The position numbers were made by a program, and so were the translations under genes. Below, piece by piece: positions 15,842 through 24,532 of a stretch of 64,000 nt of DNA; position 1 is the first letter of the stretch, and each line of letters starts with the position of its first letter. The stretch lies in the NCBI GenBank assembly GCA_046593925.1, contig JBKJQN010000008.1:4375-68374 (forward strand), given 5' to 3'. The stretch is from JAYVYM01 sp046593925. Lineage in GTDB: Bacteria; Actinomycetota; Actinomycetes; Mycobacteriales; SCTD01. The notes under the pieces are model-generated. The model was not told the DNA's origin and searched no databases. It saw only the letters and a program-made list of their open reading frames with translations.

Positions 15842-18768
15842 CCTCGGCGGCCGTGCAGCCGGCCGCCCCGGCCCTGCACGGCCAGCCACCCGCCGGCTCG
15901 GGTAAGGCTGTCGGGCCCCCCACCGACGACGGCGAGCACTCCGATGCGCGGCGACCGCTCGCGGAGCTGTTCCGCGACCTGCGGACCTCCCCGGATGGGC
16001 TGGGTCGACGGGAAGCCGCGCGGCGGCTGACCGTGTACGGGCCCAACACGCTGAGCCGTGCGCAGGGCCGGCGGTGGCCGGCGGAGCTGCTGAGCCAGTT
16101 CACCCAGCCGCTCGCGGTCCTGTTGGCCGTCGCGGCGGTCCTGGCCTGGGCGGGCGGCACCCCGGCGCTGTCGGCCGCGGTCCTGGCGGTCATCCTGCTC
16201 AACGCCGCGTTCGCGTTCGTGCAGGAACGCCAGGCCGAACGCGCGGTCGACGCGCTGTCGGCTTTCCTGCCACCCACCGCCCGGGTCATCCGCGACCGCA
16301 GCCGCCAGCAGGTCCCGGCCACTGATCTGGTCCCCGGCGACGTGCTCGTGCTGGCTGAGGGCGACCGGGTCTGCGCCGACGCCCGGATCATCGACGGCGC
16401 GGTGCAGCTGGACCTGTCCGCGCTGACCGGCGAGTCGGTCCCGACCAGCCGCTCCGGCGAGCCCGCACCGCTCACCGGCTCCCCACTGGACGCGCACGAC
16501 CTGGTCTTCAGCGGTACGAGCTGCACCGGCGGCGAGGCCAACACCGTCGTGACCCGCACCGGCATGCACACCGAGCTCGGCCGGATCGCCGCCCTGTCGC
16601 AGCGCGGCACACCCGCCCCGAGCCCGCTGGAACGTCAGGTCCGCCGGGTCACCTGGATCATCGCCGCGATCTCCGTCGTCGTCGGCGTCGCCTTCGTTCC
16701 CGCCGGGCTGGCCGCTGGGTTGGGCTGGGCCGCCGCGATCACCTTCTCCATCGGGCTGATCGTCGCGAACGTCCCCGAGGGCCTGCTGCCCACGATCACC
16801 TTGGCGCTCGCCGCTGGGGTGCGGGAGCTCGCGGGGCGCGGCGCCGTCGTCAAGCGGCTGTCCGCGGTCGAAACCCTCGGCTCCGTGACGATCATCTGCA
16901 CGGACAAGACCGGCACCCTGACGCAGAACCGGATGCGCGCAACCCAGCTGTGGCTGCCGGGCGCGGGCCTGCCGGGCGCGGACCTCGAGAGCCCGGACCC
17001 GGCGGGCGTCGAGCTGGACGTCGCCGCCGCCCGTGGCGACCGCAGCGCCCGGCTGCTGGTGACCACCGCCGCTGCCTGCACCACCGCCGAGCCCGCGACG
17101 GACGCTCAACCCGGCAGCGGCGACCCGACCGAACTTGCCCTGCTCGCCCTCGCCACCTCGCTGGGCGTCGGCGTCGACAGCACCGTACGTGCGGCCGCGC
17201 GCCGAGTGGTCTTCCACTTCGACCCGCACCTGCAGCGCATGACCACGCTCGACGAGGAGGCCGCCGACGCCGGGCAGCCGGTCACGTTCGCGGTCCACAC
17301 CAAGGGCGCCCCGGAGAGCGTGCTGCCCTGCTGCACCCACCTGCTCGACGCGAACAACGCCGTACATCCTCTGGACGAGACTGCCCGCAGGGTGCTGACC
17401 CGCGCGCTGGACGGCTACGCAGCCGGCGGCCTGCGGGTCCTCGCCGTCGCCCGCCGGATCTTCTCGCCAGCGTCGACGGGGCTTCCAGACCGCGTTGCGG
17501 CTGAGAGCGGGCTCGTGCTGCTCGGGCTCGTCGCGATGGTCGACCCGCCACGCCCGGCGGTGCCTGCGGCCGTCCGCGAGGCCCACCGGGCGGGCATCCG
17601 CATCCACGTCGTCACCGGCGACTACGGCCCGACCGCGGCCAACGTGGCGCGGCAGGTGGGGATCGGCGCCGCTGGCAGCCGCATCGTCACCGGCACCGAC
17701 CTGGACGCCCTGTCCGACGCCGGCCTCGACGAGCTCCTGACGCCCATCGACGAGATCGTGTTCGCCCGCATCTCCCCGGAGGGCAAGCTGCGCATCTGCG
17801 AGGCCCTGCAAGCCGCCGGGCACGTCGTGGCAATGACCGGTGACGGCGTCAACGACGCCCCCGCGCTGCGGCACGCCGACATCGGCGTGGCGATGGGCCG
17901 CTCCGGGACCGACGTCGCCCGGGAGGCGGCGGTCATGGTGCTCACGGACGACGACTTCGCGACGATCGTGACGGCGGTCGGCGCCGGCCGGCAGGTCTTC
18001 GACAACGTTCGCAAGTTCGTGCTGTACATCTTTGCGCACGCGGTTCCCGAGGTCGTGCCGTTCCTGGTCTTCGCGCTGTCCGGCGGGAGCGTGCCGCTGC
18101 CCCTGACGGTGCTGCAGATTCTGGCGATTGACCTGGGTACCGAGACGCTGCCGGCGCTCGCGCTCGGCCGGGAGCCCGCCGAACCCGGCGCGATGGACCG
18201 CCCCCCGCGGCCCAGCGGGACCGGCGTCATCGACCGCACCTTGCTGCTGCGCGCCTGGCTGCTGCTCGGGACGGTCTCCGCGGTGCTGGTGATGGCCGCG
18301 TACCTGCTCACCTTGCGCCGGGCCGGCTGGCACCTGGGTGACCCGACCGGGCCCGGGAGCCCGCTGCACCACGCCTACCTGCAGGCCACCACCATAACTT
18401 TTGCCGCCATCGTCGCCTGCCAGGTCGGCACCGCATTCGCCGCCCGGACCGACCGGGCATCGCTGTTCACCGTCGGGCTGAGCTCCAACCCGCTGCTGCT
18501 GTGGGGCATCGCCTTCGAGCTGTTGTTCACCGCCGCCGTCATCTATCTGCCCTGGCTGCAGGACCTGTTCGGGACAGCTTCGCTGCAACCCGGCCAGCTC
18601 ACCGTGCTCGTGCCGTTCCCGTTCGTGGTCTGGGGAGCCGACGAGCTCGTGCGGTTGGCCCGGCGCCGCCGGTCGAGCCGCAGCGCTCCGCTCGTCGGCC
18701 CCGCCCATGAGCCGGCCGCGGTCCCTGTCGACCACCCGCACCGCCCGACCAGAGGAGAATTGTCATGA
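15838..18768 (+). CDS. cation-transporting P-type ATPase (P2-type) in the arginine operon
   Basis: This is a 976-residue ATPase of the P2 class. An N-terminal cation-ATPase domain ([20 protein letters not shown]) is followed by [10 protein letters not shown] (actuator), the helix-4 motif [27 protein letters not shown] with D356, KGAPESVLP (nucleotide site), TGDYGPTA and the hinge [20 protein letters not shown], then six C-terminal helices. NVPEGLLPT is the Ca2+/Na+,K+/H+-type helix-4 signature, so the ion may be Ca2+, Na+ or H+; the sequence does not decide. GTG 15838 overlaps the antiporter stop, and the gene's own stop overlaps the ATG of arcA. Such a P2 ATPase inside an arc operon is unusual and suggests use of the ATP made by carbamate kinase. 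Confidence 0.88.
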   Translation: MTSAAVQPAAPALHGQPPAGSGKAVGPPTDDGEHSDARRPLAELFRDLRTSPDGLGRREAARRLTVYGPNTLSRAQGRRWPAELLSQFTQPLAVLLAVAAVLAWAGGTPALSAAVLAVILLNAAFAFVQERQAERAVDALSAFLPPTARVIRDRSRQQVPATDLVPGDVLVLAEGDRVCADARIIDGAVQLDLSALTGESVPTSRSGEPAPLTGSPLDAHDLVFSGTSCTGGEANTVVTRTGMHTELGRIAALSQRGTPAPSPLERQVRRVTWIIAAISVVVGVAFVPAGLAAGLGWAAAITFSIGLIVANVPEGLLPTITLALAAGVRELAGRGAVVKRLSAVETLGSVTIICTDKTGTLTQNRMRATQLWLPGAGLPGADLESPDPAGVELDVAAARGDRSARLLVTTAAACTTAEPATDAQPGSGDPTELALLALATSLGVGVDSTVRAAARRVVFHFDPHLQRMTTLDEEAADAGQPVTFAVHTKGAPESVLPCCTHLLDANNAVHPLDETARRVLTRALDGYAAGGLRVLAVARRIFSPASTGLPDRVAAESGLVLLGLVAMVDPPRPAVPAAVREAHRAGIRIHVVTGDYGPTAANVARQVGIGAAGSRIVTGTDLDALSDAGLDELLTPIDEIVFARISPEGKLRICEALQAAGHVVAMTGDGVNDAPALRHADIGVAMGRSGTDVAREAAVMVLTDDDFATIVTAVGAGRQVFDNVRKFVLYIFAHAVPEVVPFLVFALSGGSVPLPLTVLQILAIDLGTETLPALALGREPAEPGAMDRPPRPSGTGVIDRTLLLRAWLLLGTVSAVLVMAAYLLTLRRAGWHLGDPTGPGSPLHHAYLQATTITFAAIVACQVGTAFAARTDRASLFTVGLSSNPLLLWGIAFELLFTAAVIYLPWLQDLFGTASLQPGQLTVLVPFPFVVWGADELVRLARRRRSSRSAPLVGPAHEPAAVPVDHPHRPTRGELS

Positions 18769-20015
18769 ACGGCTCATTCGGGGTCCACTCAGAGGTCGGG
18801 CAGCTCCGCCAGGCCATCGTCCACCGGCCCGGCCTGGAGCTGAGCCGACTCACGCCGGCCAACTGCCACGACCTGCTGTTCGACGACGTGCTCTGGGCCG
18901 CGAGGGCACGCGAGGAGCACGACGCCTTCACCGAGGCCCTGCGCGGGCGGGGCGTCACGGTGCACCATTTCGACGAGCTGCTGACCCAGACGCTGGCCGT
19001 CGAACAGGCGCGTTCCTTTCTCCTGGACCGGCTGTGCACCCCGGAGCTGGTCGGCCCGACCCTGGCCGGCCCGCTCCGCCGGCTCGCCGAGCAGGTCGAC
19101 GCGGGCCCGCTCGCCGAGCTCCTCATCGGCGGCGTCACCCGCAGCGACCTGTCCCCGCTGCAGGTCCGTAGCCTGCGCTGGCAGACCCTCGGGCCGGACG
19201 ACTTCGTGCTGGCGCCACTACCCAACACCCTGTTCCAGCGGGACAACTCCGCATGGATCTACGGCGGCGTGAGCATCAACCCGATGGCCAAGCTGGCCCG
19301 GCAACGCGAGTCGTTGCACAGCCGGGCGGTGTACCGCTTCCACCCGATGTTCGCCAACGCAACCTTCCCGGTGCTGTACGGCGACGACGACCTCGCCCAC
19401 CAGCCCGCCACCCTTGAGGGCGGCGACATCCACGTCCTCGGTGGCGGTGTCGTCCTGCTCGGGATGGGCGAGCGCAGCACCCCGATGGCCGTGGAGATCT
19501 TGGCCCGCGCGCTGTTCCTGACCGGCCAGGCGCACACCGTCATCGCAGTGGAGCTGCCGAAGTCCCATGCGTACATGCACCTGGATACCGTGCTGACGAT
19601 GGTCGACCTCGATACCTTCGTCCGCTTCCCGGGCCTGGACACCGACGCGCTGCGGACCTGGGTGCTCACCGCCGCCGACCCGAAGGAAGTCCTCGAGCAC
19701 GACACCGGAGGTCTGCACGTCGAGCCACGCGACAGCCTGTTCGCCACGATCTCCGACGCTCTCGGCGTGGAGAAGCTGCGGGTCCTGTCGGCGGAGGAGG
19801 ACGCCCGCGCCGCCGACCGCGAGCAGTGGGACGACGCCAACAACTTCCTGGCCGTCGCGCCCGGGGTCGTCGTGGGCTACGAGCGCAACACCGTCACCAA
19901 CACGATGCTCCGCGACGCCGGCCTCGAGGTGATTGCCATCCCGGGCAGCGAGCTCGGCCGCGGCCGCGGCGGATCGCGCTGCATGACCTGCCCGATCGAG
20001 CGCGACGGCCGCTGA
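18765..20015 (+). CDS. arcA: arginine deiminase
   Basis: This 416-residue enzyme converts L-arginine to citrulline and ammonia, the first step of the arginine deiminase ATP pathway. It opens with [20 protein letters not shown], typical of ArcA, and carries the conserved [40 protein letters not shown] and, at the C-terminus, [19 protein letters not shown], in which C406 is the catalytic cysteine. Asp and His of the guanidino-binding core are in the EGGD and [11 protein letters not shown] segments. ATG 18765 follows AGAGGAG and overlaps the stop of the P-type ATPase (ATGA). The product should feed ornithine carbamoyltransferase, but the downstream copy of that enzyme is truncated. Confidence 0.95.
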   Translation: MNGSFGVHSEVGQLRQAIVHRPGLELSRLTPANCHDLLFDDVLWAARAREEHDAFTEALRGRGVTVHHFDELLTQTLAVEQARSFLLDRLCTPELVGPTLAGPLRRLAEQVDAGPLAELLIGGVTRSDLSPLQVRSLRWQTLGPDDFVLAPLPNTLFQRDNSAWIYGGVSINPMAKLARQRESLHSRAVYRFHPMFANATFPVLYGDDDLAHQPATLEGGDIHVLGGGVVLLGMGERSTPMAVEILARALFLTGQAHTVIAVELPKSHAYMHLDTVLTMVDLDTFVRFPGLDTDALRTWVLTAADPKEVLEHDTGGLHVEPRDSLFATISDALGVEKLRVLSAEEDARAADREQWDDANNFLAVAPGVVVGYERNTVTNTMLRDAGLEVIAIPGSELGRGRGGSRCMTCPIERDGR

Positions 20016-20066
20016 CCGCTGCGACCCCTGCCGCCACCCCGTGACTCCCGAGACCAAGGACCTGCC

Positions 20067-20405
20067 ATGACGACCACCCCCGCTCGCTCCCGACCCTTTG
20101 CCGGCTCGCTGCTCAAGGAGCGCATTCCCTTGCTGAAGCCCTATCAGGTCACCCAGGCACTGATGGACGCCACCGGCCACGCCACCAAGTTCCTGCACTG
20201 CCTTCCCGCGCTGCACGACACCAGCACTGCGCTCGGGCAGCGGCTGCACGAGCAGTACGGCATGTCCGGCGCCGAGGTCGCCGACGAGGTCTTCCAGTCG
20301 CCGCGCTCCCTGGTGTTCGACCAGGCCGAGAATCGGCTGCACACCATCGAGGCAGTCCTGGTTGCCGCCCTCGCCACCGATCCGCTGACCACGCAGACCG
20401 CCTGA
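20067..20405 (+). pseudogene. ornithine carbamoyltransferase, C-terminal third only
   Basis: From ATG 20067 a 112-residue frame starts with an odd [18 protein letters not shown] and then runs cleanly through the end of ornithine carbamoyltransferase: [60 protein letters not shown] and [13 protein letters not shown]. The ornithine-side HCLP motif is kept. The carbamoyl-phosphate domain with STRTR and HPxQ, about 220 residues, is absent. The reading frame is intact, so a large in-frame deletion must have joined the leader to the end. It has a usable site (aagga) and lies two bases before arcC. Alone it cannot make or cleave citrulline; a full copy elsewhere would be needed. Confidence 0.8.
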
Positions 20406-20406
20406 C

Positions 20407-21390
20407 GTGCGGATCGTCGCCGCCCTGGGCGGCAACGCGCTCCTGCGCCGCGGCGAGCGTCCCGACGCCGCCCCCCAGCTGGCGCACATCGAGGCGGCCG
20501 CCGCCGCGCTGGCCCCGCTCGCCCGCGACCACGAGCTGCTTATCTGCCATGGCAACGGCCCGCAGGTCGGGCTGCTCGCCCTGGAGAGCGACGCCGACCC
20601 AACGCTGTCCCGCGCGTACCCGCTGGACTCGCTCGTCGCGCAGACCCAGGGGATGATCGGCTATTGGCTCGTGCAGGCGCTGAGCAACGCGGGTGCCGAC
20701 AAACCGGTCGTGGCCGTGGTCACCCAGGTCGTGGTCGATGAGGCAGACCCGGCGTTCGCTGCGCCTACCAAGTTCATCGGCCCGGTGTACGACCGGGCCC
20801 GCGTTGCGCGGCTCGCCGACGAGCACGGCTGGACCGTGGCGGCCGATGGGCCGAGCTGGCGGCGGGTCGTGCCCTCGCCGCTGCCCGGCCGTATCGTTGA
20901 GCAGAAGATAATCGGCCAGCTGCTGGACGCTGGGTCGGTGGTCGTCTGCGGCGGCGGGGGCGGCGCCCCGGTCACCCTCGACGGCGACGGGCGGCTGCGC
21001 GGCGTCGAAGCCGTCGTCGACAAGGATCTGACAGCGGCGCTGCTCGCCATCGCCGTCGCCGCCGACCACCTGCTCGTCCTCACCGACGTCCCGGCGGTGA
21101 TGGACCACTACGGGACACCCACCGCGATACCCCTGCGCGTCCTGACGCTGGACGAGCTGGCCGCGCGACGGTTCCCGGCCGGCTCGATGGGCCCGAAGAT
21201 CGACGCGTGCGCCGAGTTCGTCCGCGCCACCGGCCGGCCGGCGACGATCGGCGCCCTGGCGGACGTGGCCTTGCTACTCGACGGCGCCGCGGGCACCACC
21301 CTGCAGCGCGCCGCGACACCCGGCCTCGGCGGCGATGCTGAGAGTCAATCGGGGCTCGGCGACGCCATCACCACCGCCAGCCCGGCGTGA
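20407..21390 (+). CDS. arcC: carbamate kinase
   Basis: This 327-residue amino-acid-kinase-fold enzyme transfers phosphate from carbamoyl phosphate to ADP, the ATP-yielding step of the arginine deiminase pathway. Motifs in order: RIVAALGGNALLRRGERPDA, ICHGNGPQVGLLALE, PLDSLVAQTQGMIGYWLVQA, VVVDEADPAFAAPTKFIGPV, VVCGGGGGAPVTLDG, EAVVDKDLTAALLAIAVAAD and FPAGSMGPKIDACAEFV. All are standard for carbamate kinases. It starts at GTG 20407, immediately after the truncated carbamoyltransferase, so both were once translated together. The last 25 residues extend slightly beyond the usual end. The enzyme looks intact. Confidence 0.93.
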   Translation: MRIVAALGGNALLRRGERPDAAPQLAHIEAAAAALAPLARDHELLICHGNGPQVGLLALESDADPTLSRAYPLDSLVAQTQGMIGYWLVQALSNAGADKPVVAVVTQVVVDEADPAFAAPTKFIGPVYDRARVARLADEHGWTVAADGPSWRRVVPSPLPGRIVEQKIIGQLLDAGSVVVCGGGGGAPVTLDGDGRLRGVEAVVDKDLTAALLAIAVAADHLLVLTDVPAVMDHYGTPTAIPLRVLTLDELAARRFPAGSMGPKIDACAEFVRATGRPATIGALADVALLLDGAAGTTLQRAATPGLGGDAESQSGLGDAITTASPA

Positions 21391-21420
21391 AATTCGTCGG
21401 TTGCCCGAGGAGGAGGTGCC

Positions 21421-22221
21421 ATGACGGGCAAACGGGTGGTGCTTCCCGACGGCTCCGCGGTGCTGACCCGACCGGTCCGGGCCGACGACGCACCGCTGCT
21501 GGCCGACGGCTTCAGCCGGTTGAGCGCCGAGTCCCGCCGGCTACGGTTCCTGACCGGCAAGGCGGCGCTGACCGGGGCGGAGCTGGAGTACTTCACGAAG
21601 GTCGACCATCACGACCATGAGGCTCTTGGGGCCTTGCAGCCGGACGACGGACGGGGGGTGGGCATCGCTCGCTACATCCGGCTTGCCGACGACCCCGATG
21701 CTGCGGAAGTCGCTGTCACCGTCGTGGACGACTGGCAGGGCCGGGGGCTGGGCACCGAGCTGCTCATCCAGCTCACCGACCGCGCCCGCCAGGAGGGCAT
21801 CCGGCGGTTCACCGCGCTGGTTGCGGCTGACAACGCCGCCGTGGTCGGACTGCTGCACGACCTCGGCGCCCAGGTCCGGGCCGTTCACGCTGAGTACGGG
21901 GCTGTCGAGTACGAGATTGAGCTGCCAACCACGGGGCTCGGCGCGACGATGCGGGACCTCTTCGCAGCCTTCAGCCGCCGACAGCTCGTCCCCCCGACCC
22001 CGATCCGAGAGGTCCTGGCCGACCTCGTCCCCCCGCGGTTCACCATCGGAGACGCCTCGTTGCCAGGAGCAAGGTCGACAGCTGCGACTGCAGCGCGAGC
22101 AGGTCCACCCGATGTCGCGGGTGCGGAAGCGAGCGTGACGCACGAGCCGGCCCGCACCGGTCCAGCCGGCGACTCGGACTCTCATGGCGCTCCGGAACCG
22201 GGGTCGGGGGTGCCGCGGTAG
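21421..22221 (+). CDS. GNAT N-acetyltransferase
   Basis: This is a 266-residue protein with a GNAT fold at residues about 10-165: AVLTRPVRADDAPLLADGFS, then AEVAVTVVDDWQGRGLGTEL, which holds the acetyl-CoA pyrophosphate loop (Q/RxxGxG/A as QGRGLG), and FTALVAADNAAVVGLLHDLG. The C-terminal hundred residues are low-complexity A/P/G with no fold evident. Enzymes of this type next to acyl-CoA or stress genes often acetylate protein lysines, but the target here is unknown. ATG 21421 follows GAGGAGGTGCC. It is 30 bases after arcC, so it may be the last gene of the arginine operon. Confidence 0.8.
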   Translation: MTGKRVVLPDGSAVLTRPVRADDAPLLADGFSRLSAESRRLRFLTGKAALTGAELEYFTKVDHHDHEALGALQPDDGRGVGIARYIRLADDPDAAEVAVTVVDDWQGRGLGTELLIQLTDRARQEGIRRFTALVAADNAAVVGLLHDLGAQVRAVHAEYGAVEYEIELPTTGLGATMRDLFAAFSRRQLVPPTPIREVLADLVPPRFTIGDASLPGARSTAATAARAGPPDVAGAEASVTHEPARTGPAGDSDSHGAPEPGSGVPR

Positions 22222-22606
22222 GTGTCGAGGGAGAGCCCTTCCAACGTCGGCGGCGCGCTGGTCAAGCTGCGTACGCGGGCCCGACAGAGCGCCTCGAGCA
22301 CGTCCGGGAGCCGATACCACCGGGACTTGTCTCAGTCGGTCAAGGGTCGCGGTCGCACGTCTTCTCGAGCGGCGGCCGCCCGTCCGTCGGGTCCAAAGAC
22401 CCTCGACGGCTCTGACGGGACGGGGCACTGTCACACCAGCGCCCGCTCCGGGATGCCGACGAGAGGCCCCCTATGACGTTTGACGAACGCGCCGGGCGGA
22501 CCGACGTCGACGACGCATTCCTGTGCACCCACCCCGCTCTGTGCGGTGCCACCTGAGCTGGCCCGGGACGGCCGTGAGCTGGCAGTGCCCGCCGCGGCGG
22601 GGCCAG
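22222..22606. other. leader of ftsH; no supportable gene
   Basis: A frame from 22222 reads VSREPSPSN-like low-complexity sequence without a family pattern. A possible short peptide MTFDERAGRTDVDDAFLCTH starts at 22473. I support neither as a gene. The stretch contains the inverted repeat at 22389-22402 and should hold the promoter of ftsH. Confidence 0.4.
22389..22402. promoter_or_regulatory. inverted repeat, DosR/DevR-box-like
   Basis: GGGTCcaaaGACCC is a perfect five-base inverted repeat with an A-rich centre, about 205 bases upstream of the ftsH start chosen here. Its layout recalls the mycobacterial dormancy box (TTSGGGACTWWAGTCCCSAA), matching the GGG, the central WWA, the G and the CCC but not the A/T next to the arms. 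Related sequences occur at 29383-29400 and 29433-29452. Confidence 0.35.
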
Positions 22607-24532
22607 GTGCACGCGTCGGTGTCGGCGCGACCGGGGCCGCCGCATGACCCGGTGCGGCCGCCCGTCGGACCGCCGCCACCCGCCTGGCGTCGCTTCCTGT
22701 GGCCGGCCGGGCTCGCGCTGACGGCGCTACTCGTGCTGGGCCCGCAGCTCAACGGCGCCAGCACGTCAGCGCTGACGTACTCCGCCCTGCTTGACCGCGT
22801 GACCGCCAACCAGGTCGCTGCCCTGACGGTCGATCCGCAGGGTCGCGTGACCGGGACCTTCACCGACGGCAAGGCGTTCACGTCAGCAGTCCCCACGGCC
22901 CTGGGCCCGACCGGTCTGGACACGTTGCTGGCGGGTCACCGGGTCGCGATCACCGCCGTGCCGACACCTACGTCCGTGCTGTCGACGCTGCTGGGCTTCC
23001 TGCCGCTGCTCCTGCTGGTCGGTTTCTTCGTCTACACCGGCCGTCGGGCAGCCCGGCACATGGGTGGAGCGCTCGGCGGCGGCGGGATCCTGGGCATCGG
23101 ACGGTCCAAGGCGACGGTCATCGACGTCGAACGTCCGACGACCCGGTTCACCGACGTTGCGGGCTACGACGGGGTGAAGCAGGAGATCAACGAGGTCGTC
23201 GACTTCCTCAGGACCCCGGACCGGTACCGGGCCGCCGGGGCCGTCGGCCCGCGCGGGGTCCTGATGGTCGGGGCTCCCGGGACCGGCAAGACCCTGCTCG
23301 CCCGCGCGGTCGCCGGCGAGGCGGCTGTGCCCTTCCTGGCCGTGACCGGCTCCAGCTTCGTCGAGATGTTCGTCGGGGTCGGGGCAGCCAGGGTGCGCGA
23401 CCTGTTTGCGGACGCCCGCAAGCGCGGACCGTCCATCGTCTTCATCGATGAGATCGACGCGATCGGCGGTCGCCGCGGTCAGGGCTTCGGGGGCAACGAT
23501 GAGCGCGAGCAGACGCTCAACCAGCTCCTCGCGGAGATGGACGGTTTCGACGACAACCACGACGTCGTCGTCCTCGCCGCGACCAACCGACCGGAGACCC
23601 TGGACCCCGCGCTGCTGCGCCCGGGCAGGTTCGACCGGCAGGTCACGGTGCCCCTGCCCACCCACCCGGAACGCAAGGCCATCCTGACGGTCCACGCCCG
23701 CGGCAAGCAGCTTGGCTCGGACGTCGACCTGGACGTGACTGCCCGCGGCACCCCCGGCTTCTCCGGCGCAGATCTCGGCAACCTCCTCAATGAGGCGGCG
23801 ATCCTCGCAGTCCGCCACGACCGTCAGGTCGTCACCGCCGAGGACCTCGACGAAGCCCGCGACCGGGTGCTCCTCGGACGACGCGACGGCTCCAACATCC
23901 TGCTGCCCGAAGAACGCCACGCCGTCGCCGTGCACGAGGCGGGCCACGCCCTCGTAGCGGCCCTGTCAGACCATGCGGACCCGGTGGCCAAGGTGACGAT
24001 CCTGCCCGCCGGCATGGCCCTGGGCGTCACCGAGCAGCTCCCGCTCGCCGAGCGCCACCTGCTGTCCGAGGGCTACCTCACCGACTCCCTGGCCGTCCGG
24101 CTCGGTGGCCGCGCCGCTGAGCTCCTGGTGCTGGGCGAAGGCTCGACCGGCGCCGCGAACGACCTCATGGGAGCTACGGCGCTCGCCACCCGGATGACCG
24201 TCGAGTTCGGCCTCAGCCCGGATCTCGGGCCGGTCGGCTACTCGACGGGCGAGACGCAGTTCCTCGGGTCTCAGACGCCGACAGCGCACCCGTACGCCGA
24301 CCAGACCCAGCGCGCTGTCGACCTCGAGGTCCGTCGCCTCCTGCAAGCGGCACAGGCCCGGGCCCTGTACCTGCTGACCGGACACCGACCGGCCCTTGAC
24401 CGGCTCGTCGAGCAGCTCCTTGAGCACGAAACTGTCGACGGCGCAGCTGTGACCAGGGCCTTGGCCGCGCCGCTGGGACACGCAGGACCGCGAGCGCCCA
24501 CCCCGCCGTTGACACAGCGGGGCGCCGGGTAG
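22607..24532 (+). CDS. ftsH: ATP-dependent zinc metalloprotease FtsH
   Basis: This 641-residue membrane AAA+ protease has a first membrane helix at about residues 25-45, a short external domain, a second helix ([20 protein letters not shown]), then the AAA+ core: [20 protein letters not shown], Walker A GAPGTGKT, pore loop [17 protein letters not shown], Walker [10 protein letters not shown] and second region of homology [20 protein letters not shown]. The protease domain has the zinc motif HEAGH and the third ligand region GSTGAANDL. It degrades misassembled or regulatory membrane proteins. The frame is open from GTG 22523, but that extension is unlike FtsH; GTG 22607 and 22619 are better starts. 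The stop is followed at once by the ATG of the next ATPase gene, so the two are co-translated. Confidence 0.9.
   Translation: MHASVSARPGPPHDPVRPPVGPPPPAWRRFLWPAGLALTALLVLGPQLNGASTSALTYSALLDRVTANQVAALTVDPQGRVTGTFTDGKAFTSAVPTALGPTGLDTLLAGHRVAITAVPTPTSVLSTLLGFLPLLLLVGFFVYTGRRAARHMGGALGGGGILGIGRSKATVIDVERPTTRFTDVAGYDGVKQEINEVVDFLRTPDRYRAAGAVGPRGVLMVGAPGTGKTLLARAVAGEAAVPFLAVTGSSFVEMFVGVGAARVRDLFADARKRGPSIVFIDEIDAIGGRRGQGFGGNDEREQTLNQLLAEMDGFDDNHDVVVLAATNRPETLDPALLRPGRFDRQVTVPLPTHPERKAILTVHARGKQLGSDVDLDVTARGTPGFSGADLGNLLNEAAILAVRHDRQVVTAEDLDEARDRVLLGRRDGSNILLPEERHAVAVHEAGHALVAALSDHADPVAKVTILPAGMALGVTEQLPLAERHLLSEGYLTDSLAVRLGGRAAELLVLGEGSTGAANDLMGATALATRMTVEFGLSPDLGPVGYSTGETQFLGSQTPTAHPYADQTQRAVDLEVRRLLQAAQARALYLLTGHRPALDRLVEQLLEHETVDGAAVTRALAAPLGHAGPRAPTPPLTQRGAG

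Noticed and set aside
15658..18741. 1027-codon open frame on minus opposite the P2-type ATPase
   Set aside because: Its translation is low-complexity H, G, R and Q sequence with no motif; the plus strand encodes a complete ATPase. It is a product of the GC bias.
22222..22476. 84-codon frame between the GNAT gene and ftsH
   Set aside because: Serine/arginine-rich, no pattern, no site before its GTG; better read as leader DNA.
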